Shown here piece after piece: positions 57,301 through 64,000 of a DNA stretch of 64,000 bases. Source of the stretch: Arthrobacter sp. APC 3897 (lineage in GTDB: Bacteria; Actinomycetota; Actinomycetes; Actinomycetales; Micrococcaceae); contig NZ_JASDDG010000004.1 in assembly GCF_030407495.1 (NCBI RefSeq), positions 62,001 through 126,000 on the forward strand. The letters run 5' to 3'. The translations under genes were made by a program, and so were the position numbers. The notes under the pieces were generated by a model. It searched no databases. It was not told where the DNA came from and worked only from the letters and a program-made list of their open reading frames with translations. Position 1 is the stretch's first letter, and every line of letters starts with the position of its first letter.

Positions 57301-59061
57301 CTACCCCGGGAATGCGGGATCCAGCAGCCCCTCCCCCACCTCGTACCAGCTGTTACCCATGCGTTTGTACATGGCGGATTGGGTTTGCACGTAGATTTCC
57401 TGCTCACCCTTGCCGACGCTCAGGCCGGTGATACCGGTCAGCCCGGCCAGCGGCTCGGGATCTGCGCCGAGCCGGAGAATCAACGGAGTCACCTGTCCCT
57501 CGGCTGAGGTATTCAGGACGGCGATGGCATCCTCGGAAACCCACTTTGCCCGGTCCACCGGCTGTGTTGCCGGAATTCCTGATCCTGACTCGGTTGTGGC
57601 AGCCAGTTCCAGCGGGGTAGTGAGGGTTTTCGGAACTCCGTCCGCATCCCGGACAACGCCGGCCACCAGGACATGGCTGCGGCCGCCGGAGTATGTCACC
57701 AGCAGCGCCCGTGCACCGTCCCGTGAGATCCGGAGCTCGGAGATAGTTGCCTCGTCCAGCCAGGGAACGGGGAGCGTCATGATTTGGTCTGGCCCGCCGC
57801 CCGGCGGCAGGGCCAGGATTCGGCTGGCCGTTCCGACATTCGAGGCCGTCCAGGTCCATTTTTCGGGATCGATGCTGGGTGCGGTCAGGGACGCTCCGTC
57901 GGCCACTTTTCGAACCTCCTGGTTGGGCCCGGTCAGGAACAGCGACGTCCGGTCTCCGTTGAGGAAGGCGATGGTCGCCAGATCCAGTGACAGGGCCGGA
58001 TCGCGGGGCGCGTACTCCGCAACGCTGGGGATTCCCTCGATCGCCTGCGGTTCCACTCCCTTGAAGTACGCCAGCTCATTCTGGAAGACGGCAATCTGCG
58101 TGCCGCCCGCTTCGGGGTCGGCAACGGCCTCCACCAGGGCGCCGCTTTCCTTGCCCAAATCCACCTCACGCTGGTTGACGGTCATGCTGACCGAATTCAC
58201 GTTGTTGAGGTGGGTCAGATTCTGCTGCAGCTGAAGCGCCATTTGCTGCCGGTTCAGGTCACTGGAATCCTGCAGGACCTCTGCTGACAGATCCACTGTT
58301 GCCACGCCGGAGACCACCGGGACGGCGTCCCGGGCCAGCGCCGTGCCTGCGGGGAATGCACTGCTCACAGCACCCTGCAGGTAGGGGGCGGGGCCCTCGA
58401 GCATTGCCTTGACAACATTGGCGGCAATGCCGGATTTCTGCACGAACCAGCGGGTGTCAGGAACCCAGAATTCAAAATTGCTGGAGTAGAAGTACAAATT
58501 GTGGGAGAGGAACAGCAGGGAGAAATTGACCTCGGAGATCATGATGCCGTTGGGAACGGCACTGATCCGCCACTGGCCGTCCACCTGCTCCATGGAAGCG
58601 GAAACGGTCTCCGTAGTCCCCGAGGCCTTGTCGGTCCGGATCCCTCTGGTATCCAGCGCTCCCACGACTTCCAGCTGGATGGAGTAGGTTTCGCCATCCC
58701 GCGCGGCCACGATATTGGGATCCGCGCCGTAGATAAGCACCCGTTCGGTGGGTGCCCAGGTGTCGGCAAGGCTGTCGGTCAGGAACTCGCGGGCCACACT
58801 GTAATCGTCAGCGGCTCCCGTTCCAGCCGTAATAAAGCCCTGAAGGATGTCTTCCGGCGTCTCTCCCCCGCTTTGGCTCGGGCCGCGCGGCGCCACCGCA
58901 AAGGTGTCCACCAGCGAGCTCCCGACGCTGTCCGCGGAGGCAGTGCCCACCGGTCCCGTGGTGGGAATGGATGAGCATCCGGAGAGCACAGCCAGTACCA
59001 GTGCGGCCATCAGGATCAGGCGGGTGAACGGCCGCTGGGCGGCCGGACTGTTACCGGTCAT
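57301..59061 (-). CDS. lpqB: Lipoprotein LpqB
   Basis: The 586-residue lipoprotein has a signal peptide with the lipobox LSGC (about 26-29), a GerMN-type domain and a beta-propeller-like C-terminal half. LpqB interacts with the sensor kinase MtrB, encoded just upstream, in Mycobacterium. The start overlaps the mtrB stop by 11 bases and has AGGAGA six bases upstream, so the mtrA-mtrB-lpqB order and coupling match the classical operon. It probably modulates the MtrAB response at the cell envelope. Confidence 0.96.
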   Translation of the reverse strand: MTGNSPAAQRPFTRLILMAALVLAVLSGCSSIPTTGPVGTASADSVGSSLVDTFAVAPRGPSQSGGETPEDILQGFITAGTGAADDYSVAREFLTDSLADTWAPTERVLIYGADPNIVAARDGETYSIQLEVVGALDTRGIRTDKASGTTETVSASMEQVDGQWRISAVPNGIMISEVNFSLLFLSHNLYFYSSNFEFWVPDTRWFVQKSGIAANVVKAMLEGPAPYLQGAVSSAFPAGTALARDAVPVVSGVATVDLSAEVLQDSSDLNRQQMALQLQQNLTHLNNVNSVSMTVNQREVDLGKESGALVEAVADPEAGGTQIAVFQNELAYFKGVEPQAIEGIPSVAEYAPRDPALSLDLATIAFLNGDRTSLFLTGPNQEVRKVADGASLTAPSIDPEKWTWTASNVGTASRILALPPGGGPDQIMTLPVPWLDEATISELRISRDGARALLVTYSGGRSHVLVAGVVRDADGVPKTLTTPLELAATTESGSGIPATQPVDRAKWVSEDAIAVLNTSAEGQVTPLILRLGADPEPLAGLTGITGLSVGKGEQEIYVQTQSAMYKRMGNSWYEVGEGLLDPAFPG

Positions 59062-60790
59062 CGGGTATCTCCTGTGTCACAGATGCAGGCGCGTCCAGTG
59101 CCCTCGGCACGGTTGCGCCGTCGTAGGGTGACAGCGGCACCGGGAAATCAGAGAACGGAACGCCGTGCCGGCGGGGCAGCGTGAGGCGGAAACAGGCCCC
59201 GTCTCCGGGCCGCCCCCACGCCTGCAGCAGGCCGCCGTGCAGCAGCGCGTCCTCGACGGCGATCGAGAGGCCAAGTCCGCTGCCGCCCGTGGTCCGTGCG
59301 CGGGCCGGGTCGGCACGCCAGAAACGGTCGAACACCCGGGAAGCCTCGTCCTCGGTCATGCCTATGCCATGGTCACGGACGGCGACAGCAACGGCGTCGA
59401 CATTGGAGCCAATGGCGATCTCGATGGGCTGCCCCTCGCCGTGTTCCAGGGCATTGACCACCAGGTTGCGGAGGATTCGCTCGATCCGCCGCGGATCCGC
59501 GTCCACCATGCAGCTGGTTTCCTTCGAGACCACGGTGATCTCGGACCCAATGTTCAGGGCCAGCGGTTCCGTGGCGTCTATGACGTCGCGGACCACGGTG
59601 AAAATGTCGGTGGGTTCCAGATCCGGTGACGCCGCACCGGCGTCGAACCGGGAGATCTCCAGCAGGTCCGCCAGCAGGGCCTGGAAGCGTTCCACCTGGT
59701 GATACAGCAGTTCCGTGGACCGCTTGCTGATCGGGTCGAAGCCGTCCCGGGCGTCGTAGAGCACTTCGGCGGCCATCCGGACCGTGGTCAGCGGGGTGCG
59801 CAGTTCGTGGGAAACATCGGAAACGAAGACCTGCTGCATGCGTGAGAGCTGGGCCAGCTGGGTGATCTGGTCCTGGAGGGTGGCAGCCATGCGGTTGAAC
59901 GACGCCGCCAGCCGCGCCACGTCATCCTCGCCCTTGACCACCATGCGTTCCTGCAGCTCGCCGTTTGCCAGTTTTTCGGACACGGCCGCGGCGTCGCTGA
60001 CGGCACCCACACCGGCTTTGGTGACCAGCCACGCGATGGTTCCGATGATGACCATGAGCAGCCCGCCGGCAATCCACATGATGCGGTGGATGTCATCGAG
60101 GGTCTGCTGCATGGACGACAGATCGTAAATCAGGTACAGGGCATACTCGGCGCTGTCCGGCGGCAGCGTGACTTTGGTGCCGAAGGCCAGGCCGGGTTCC
60201 CCGTGGGAGAGTGCAAGCGGGGACCAGTGGATGGTGTCAAGGTCCTCGTTGACGTTGATGCTGCGCACGGATTCGGTCAGGGCCAGCGGAATGCTGCCGG
60301 CGGTGATCCCTTCACCGAGGGTTTGCGAGACGAACAGGTTCTGTTCCTGGTCCGGCATGGGCGTCAGGAGGTACAGCCGCCGGGCATCGGCGCCCTGTCC
60401 TTCCAGCAGCGACAGGGTGTTTGAGACCAGGCGTTCAGTGCCTTCACGATCCGTTGCGGCGGTGGTCCGGAAATTCTCCTTCGCCGAAATCAATCCGGCC
60501 GTGGCTTCGGACTGGAACTGGTTCTGCCGCTCTTCATAGAGCGCACCGGCAATCTGGTGGGAAAGAAACGCACCCACGCCGCCGCAGGCAAGGGTCACCA
60601 GCAGCAGCGTGGAGACCACGGTCTTGAACAGCAGGGAACGCCGCCAGAGGCGTGCAACCCGGTGGAACGTCGCTTTCCGCAGACCGCCGCGAAGACGCCG
60701 GAGCGTCCGCAGTACCACCGGCAGGATGTCATTTTTTAGGACCGCAGTCCGCGAGCGCCTAGCTCTGACCGGCTTTGTAACCGACACCAC
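59051..60790 (-). CDS. mtrB: Sensor histidine kinase MtrB
   Basis: The 579-residue kinase has membrane helices at about 54-78 and 236-258 with an extracytoplasmic sensor domain between, a HAMP domain (about 260-310), HisKA with FVSDVSHELRTPLTTVRMA (phospho-acceptor H328), and a HATPase domain with GSGLGLSIA. It phosphorylates MtrA and controls cell-wall and osmotic functions. The first start is GTG 60790, which overlaps the mtrA gene end by 32 bases; the overlap implies coupled translation. Confidence 0.97.
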   Translation of the reverse strand: MVSVTKPVRARRSRTAVLKNDILPVVLRTLRRLRGGLRKATFHRVARLWRRSLLFKTVVSTLLLVTLACGGVGAFLSHQIAGALYEERQNQFQSEATAGLISAKENFRTTAATDREGTERLVSNTLSLLEGQGADARRLYLLTPMPDQEQNLFVSQTLGEGITAGSIPLALTESVRSINVNEDLDTIHWSPLALSHGEPGLAFGTKVTLPPDSAEYALYLIYDLSSMQQTLDDIHRIMWIAGGLLMVIIGTIAWLVTKAGVGAVSDAAAVSEKLANGELQERMVVKGEDDVARLAASFNRMAATLQDQITQLAQLSRMQQVFVSDVSHELRTPLTTVRMAAEVLYDARDGFDPISKRSTELLYHQVERFQALLADLLEISRFDAGAASPDLEPTDIFTVVRDVIDATEPLALNIGSEITVVSKETSCMVDADPRRIERILRNLVVNALEHGEGQPIEIAIGSNVDAVAVAVRDHGIGMTEDEASRVFDRFWRADPARARTTGGSGLGLSIAVEDALLHGGLLQAWGRPGDGACFRLTLPRRHGVPFSDFPVPLSPYDGATVPRALDAPASVTQEIPDDR

Positions 60791-61436
60791 GCACCGTCAG
60801 AACAATCTCGGGTGCTTCGGGGTCGCGCTCAATCTTGGAACGAAGCCGCTGCACATGGACGTTGACCAGCCGGGTATCCGCCGCGTGACGGTAACCCCAC
60901 ACCTGCTCCAGCAGCATTTCGCGGGTGAAAACCTGCCAGGGTTTCCGGGCCAGTGCCACCAGAAGGTCGAATTCCAGCGGGGTCAGCGAAATGATGTCGG
61001 TTCCGCGTGTCACCACGTGTCCGGCGACGTCGATGGTGACTTCCCCGATGCTGAGCGTTTCAGGGGACTTCGTGTCGCCGGGCCGCAGGCGGGCACGCAC
61101 GCGGGCCACGAGCTCTGCCGGCTTGAACGGCTTCGGCACGTAGTCGTCCGCACCCGATTCCAGGCCGCGCACAACATCGGACGTGTCAGACTTAGCGGTG
61201 AGCATGACGATGGGAACATCGGATTCACCGCGGATCTGACGGCACACCTCGATGCCGTCGATGCCGGGCAGCATGAGGTCCAGCAGGACCAGGTCCGGCT
61301 TGGAACTGCGGAAGACCTCAAGGGCCTTCGAGCCGTCCGCGCAGAAGACAGGTTCAAACCCGTCGTTGCGGAGCACAATGCCGATCATCTCGGCCAGTGC
61401 TTCGTCGTCATCCACGACCAGTATGCGTGCCTTCAT
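60759..61436 (-). CDS. mtrA: Response regulator MtrA
   Basis: The 225-residue OmpR-type regulator has the acidic pair D10/D11, phospho-acceptor D53 (LVLLDLMLPGIDG), and a winged-helix domain (about 130-222) ending in LTVRGVGYKAGQS. It is highly conserved and in mycobacteria controls genes for cell division and wall turnover. It is the first gene of the mtrA-mtrB-lpqB operon. The 261 bases before it also hold the promoter of the divergent membrane-protein operon. Confidence 0.98.
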   Translation of the reverse strand: MKARILVVDDDEALAEMIGIVLRNDGFEPVFCADGSKALEVFRSSKPDLVLLDLMLPGIDGIEVCRQIRGESDVPIVMLTAKSDTSDVVRGLESGADDYVPKPFKPAELVARVRARLRPGDTKSPETLSIGEVTIDVAGHVVTRGTDIISLTPLEFDLLVALARKPWQVFTREMLLEQVWGYRHAADTRLVNVHVQRLRSKIERDPEAPEIVLTVRGVGYKAGQS

Positions 61437-61697
61437 AACTCCCTGTCCCCGGATGACTGCTCACACCGGTCCATCGTTGCGGTGCCGGACGAATTTCCGG
61501 CTGCCCGGTGCCTGCACCGCGCTTCAGCCCGCTGTCCGGAAAAGGCGGGTCCCCGGTTGTGTCCCGGGACACCGCGACAGCTGGCAATATCCCTATCATC
61601 CTAAGGGACGGAGTTTCCGGCCATTTCTGCAGGGCCTGTCCGGATTGCTCTGGAACTATGGTGGGATAAGGGCAAACAACTCTTTTGGGGAGACACC

Positions 61698-62960
61698 TTG
61701 GGTCAGGACAATCACAGCGGCGGCGATCCGCGGGAGCCAAATGACGACGGCGGGATCCCCGGCATCCCGCCGGCCCCGCGTTCGGACGGCTCCCCGGGAT
61801 GGCATGCGCCGCAGTGGAATCAGCCCCCGCAGCCGCAGAATCCGTGGAACCAGCCCCCGCAGCCGCAGAATCCGTGGAACCAGCCGGGCGCGTTTGCGCC
61901 CCGGCAGCCCCAGCAGCCCTGGGGGTTCCCCGGCAGCCTGCCGCAGGGCGGCTGGACGCCTCCGCCCAAGCCCGGCATCATTCCCCTGCGGCCTCTCGGG
62001 CTGGGCGAGCTTCTGGACGGTGCTTTCCAGGCCTGCCGGAAGAACCCTGCCGCAACGTTCGGAACGGCACTGCTGATCCAGGCCGTCATCTCGCTGCTAA
62101 CCTACCTGTTCATCGGCACCCTGGTGCCTGATGCTCTGTTCAGTTCCAACTTCGACGAAACGGACTTTGAGTCCGTCGAGTCAAACGCCGGCTGGTCCGT
62201 GACCGGGTTGTCCCTTTTGGGCGTCCTTTCCGTAGTGGGAGTCCTGCTGCTGCAGGGCGTGCTGGTGGTGCCCCTTGCGCGGTCCATCCTGAATCTCAAG
62301 ACCGGCTTTGCGCAGACATGGCGGCTTTGCCGCTCCCGGCTGCTTGCGCTGGCAGGAATGGGGCTGCTGCTGACAGTTGCCTTCGTGATCGGGCTCGCGG
62401 TTTTCGGTGTGCTGTTGGGACTGCTGGTAAGCATCCTGGGCGCAGCGGGCCTCCCTGTCCTGATTCTGGGTTTCCTGGCTCTGATTGCCCTGTTTGTCTG
62501 GCTGGGGGTAAAGCTCGCTTTTGCACCGGCGGCACTGGTCCTGGAACCTGCAGGGATCTTCGCATCGCTTCGCCGGTCCTGGCAGCTGACCAACCGCAAC
62601 TTCTGGCGCTCTTTCGGGATCCTTGCACTGACGGCCATCCTCGTGTCCATCATTTCGTCAGTCATCAGTGTTCCGGTGCTCCTCATCACCAGCCTTGTTG
62701 GAGCATTCGGCAGCGGCTCCGGCACGGATGCCGGAACCGCGGTGGCGCTGTTTGCCCTGAACGCCGCCATCACCACTTTCTTCAGCGCCATTGGTTATGC
62801 CTTTCAGGCGGCGGTGACTTCGCTGCTGTACGTTGACCTCCGGATCCGGCGCGAGGGCTTTGACCTCACGCTGATGAAGGAACAGGAGATCACCGGGACC
62901 ACACCGGATCTGGTACCCGGACGGCACAGCGGCACGCCCGGCCCCGGCTACGGCGGATGA
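61698..62960 (+). CDS. GDPD-membrane-domain-like protein with Pro/Gln-rich N terminus
   Basis: The 420-residue protein has a disordered N-terminal region (about 1-90) rich in Pro, Gln, Asn and Trp, with a tandem 10-residue repeat. About six to eight membrane helices follow, starting with IIPLRPLGLGELLDGAFQACRKNP (about 93-116), a segment typical of the glycerophosphoryl diester phosphodiesterase membrane domain. It starts at TTG 61698 after a GGGGAG. It overlaps the downstream DUF4129 gene by four bases. The enzymatic domain itself is absent, so it is probably a transport or scaffold protein. Confidence 0.78.
   Translation: MGQDNHSGGDPREPNDDGGIPGIPPAPRSDGSPGWHAPQWNQPPQPQNPWNQPPQPQNPWNQPGAFAPRQPQQPWGFPGSLPQGGWTPPPKPGIIPLRPLGLGELLDGAFQACRKNPAATFGTALLIQAVISLLTYLFIGTLVPDALFSSNFDETDFESVESNAGWSVTGLSLLGVLSVVGVLLLQGVLVVPLARSILNLKTGFAQTWRLCRSRLLALAGMGLLLTVAFVIGLAVFGVLLGLLVSILGAAGLPVLILGFLALIALFVWLGVKLAFAPAALVLEPAGIFASLRRSWQLTNRNFWRSFGILALTAILVSIISSVISVPVLLITSLVGAFGSGSGTDAGTAVALFALNAAITTFFSAIGYAFQAAVTSLLYVDLRIRREGFDLTLMKEQEITGTTPDLVPGRHSGTPGPGYGG
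61821..61880 (+). repeat. Tandem 30-bp repeat inside coding sequence
   Basis: Two identical 30-bp units encode QPPQPQNPWN twice, and a third degenerate copy follows as QPGAFAPRQPQQPW. The unit is in frame, so copy changes would not break the gene. Confidence 0.9.
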
Positions 62961-63652
62961 CGGTGCCGGCAGCTCCGGTGCAGGTGATCCCGGTGCAGGT
63001 GTTCCCGGCGGGGGACGTCCCGGTGCTTCCCGACGCGGATCAAGCCCGCCGGTGGGCCGAGCAGGAACTGTCCCGGCCGGTGTACCAGGCTGCTGAACCC
63101 ACGCTGCTGGAGCGCTTTTGGCAGTGGGTGGGCAACTTTTTTACTGAACTTCTCAACGGCATTGCCGGAGTTGACCCCACTCTTGGGGTGGTGCTCCTGG
63201 CCGTCGGTGCGGCGGCCGTGCTGGCTGCAGCTGTGTTCCTGGTCCGCCCGCGGCTGAATGCGCGGCACCGCCGCGAGGTCTTCGACTCCGGGGAAGTCCG
63301 CGTTGCCGTGGATCACCGGAGGCTTGCCGAGGAGGCAGCTGCCCGCGCCGAATGGGACACGGCAGTGACCGAACGCCTGCGTGCCATCATCCGTTCGGCG
63401 GAAGAACGGGTTATCCTCGAGCCCCGCCCGGGTCGCACCGCAGCCGAGGCAGGGCATGTCCTGGCGGGGTCTTTTCCTGCGGCCTCAGATGACATCATCT
63501 GGCTGGTCCGGCGGTTCGACGACGTCCGGTACGGCCATCTGCCCGCCACCGCAGATGACGCCGAACGGGCAGGTGTCCTGGACACGCTGCTGGGAGGCCT
63601 GTCTCCCGCCGTTTCCCCGCTAGTCCGCGACGCACCGGCGGTCCCGCGGTGA
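62957..63652 (+). CDS. DUF4129 domain membrane protein
   Basis: The 231-residue protein has an exported N-terminal part, a membrane helix (about 75-98) and a cytoplasmic DUF4129 domain (about 110-200: VAVDHRRLAEEAAARAEWDTAVTERLRAIIRSAEER, then PGRTAAEAGHVLAGSFP). DUF4129 often occurs in operons with DUF4350, a MoxR-type ATPase and DUF58 genes. Here it couples by 4-bp overlaps to the genes on both sides. Its function is unknown. Confidence 0.85.
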   Translation: MTVPAAPVQVIPVQVFPAGDVPVLPDADQARRWAEQELSRPVYQAAEPTLLERFWQWVGNFFTELLNGIAGVDPTLGVVLLAVGAAAVLAAAVFLVRPRLNARHRREVFDSGEVRVAVDHRRLAEEAAARAEWDTAVTERLRAIIRSAEERVILEPRPGRTAAEAGHVLAGSFPAASDDIIWLVRRFDDVRYGHLPATADDAERAGVLDTLLGGLSPAVSPLVRDAPAVPR

Positions 63653-64000
63653 GCCCGGCACACGCTGGAGCGGATCCCGCGGCAGGTCCGCAGCGCGGTC
63701 CGGCGCTACGGGAAAACGTGCGTACCAAGCTGCGGGCGTGGCGCCTGTGGATTATTTTGGCTCTGGTGCTCTGCCTCGTTGTCCTCCTGGCTGTCCTCGG
63801 ACAATCCGGTGATGACGATGCTGCCCTCTCCCCCGCAAACCCCGCCCCTGCCGGCGCCATGGCAGCGGCAACCATCCTGGGTGAGCACGGTGTGGACGTG
63901 CAGGCTCCGGATTCCTATCAGGAAGCCCTCGCCATCCTTGAAGACCGCGGCGGGCAGTCAACGCTGTTTCTGTATGACCCCAACGGCTTCCTGGGAGCGG
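63649..64000 (+). CDS. DUF4350 domain protein, cut by window end
   Basis: The frame starts at GTG 63649, overlapping the DUF4129 stop by four bases (GTGA), and is open to the end of the window. The visible part has a Lys/Arg-rich segment, one membrane helix (LWIILALVLCLVVLLAVLG), and then the beginning of an extracytoplasmic DUF4350 domain (MAAATILGEHGVDVQAPDSYQEALAIL). It continues the operon started at 61698. Confidence 0.8.
   Translation, partial: MSPAHAGADPAAGPQRGPALRENVRTKLRAWRLWIILALVLCLVVLLAVLGQSGDDDAALSPANPAPAGAMAAATILGEHGVDVQAPDSYQEALAILEDRGGQSTLFLYDPNGFLGA

Noticed and set aside
57210-57407. Longer N-terminal extension of comF
   Set aside because: The extra 66 codons run toward the lpqB stop region, are rich in Arg, Pro and Gly, and lack similarity; the zinc-ribbon protein starts sensibly at 57209 or 57203.

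Overview
The window is chromosomal DNA of a high-G+C actinobacterium, most likely a member of the Micrococcaceae close to Arthrobacter. The evidence is the gene content and order (mtrA-mtrB-lpqB-comF-hpf then secA and an Rv3235-like gene; whiB1 divergent from pdtaS; smpB followed by ssrA), the ssrA tag peptide ADSKRTDFALAA, a GlfT2/Glf galactofuranan locus, a 1,614-residue NAD-glutamate dehydrogenase, and strong GC bias at third codon positions.

Layout. 0-9.8 kb: a uracil-DNA-glycosylase-like gene, the trans-translation pair ssrA and smpB, a FtsE-FtsX cell-division module with a coiled-coil M23 endopeptidase, a 3-hydroxybutyrate-dehydrogenase-like SDR, prfB, a DUF2142 membrane protein and a small acidic protein. 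9.8-20.1 kb: a Tad/Flp pilus locus (TadE/G-like proteins, a pilin-like peptide, tadC, cpaF) whose core is missing. The 3' part of cpaF, all of tadB and the 5' part of tadC are replaced by a roughly 7.5-kb, locally AT-richer, all-minus-strand island. It encodes a restriction-nuclease/STAND NTPase fusion, an abortive-infection-type protein, a large protein with a HEPN RNase motif, and a translationally coupled pair (a soluble protein plus a membrane protein). This island is the most likely novel system in the window and looks like an anti-phage cassette.

20.3-39.4 kb: surface glycan region. It holds paralogous GT2 glycosyltransferases, a VanY-type carboxypeptidase with LGFP repeats, a DUF2304/GT2 pair, a DUF6541 membrane protein, a complete dTDP-rhamnose pathway (rmlA, rmlB and a fused rmlC-rmlD), a flippase, a Wzm/Wzt-type ABC exporter, GlfT2 and UDP-galactopyranose mutase, and an OafA-type acyltransferase. 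Together these would make rhamnose and galactofuranose donors, build a galactofuranose-containing polymer inside the cell, export it and acylate it.

39.6-64 kb: conserved housekeeping and regulation. It holds whiB1, pdtaS, the giant gdh, a second Tad-related pair (CpaE-like and SAF/CpaB-like), an excisionase/BldC-type HTH gene, a LysM protein preceded by a 10-bp phased repeat array, the Rv3235-like gene, secA, a YcaQ/AlkX-type glycosylase, hpf, comF, lpqB, mtrB and mtrA. It ends with a membrane-protein operon (GDPD-membrane-domain protein, DUF4129, DUF4350) that runs off the end of the window. No rRNA, tRNA, CRISPR array, integrase or transposase was recognised.
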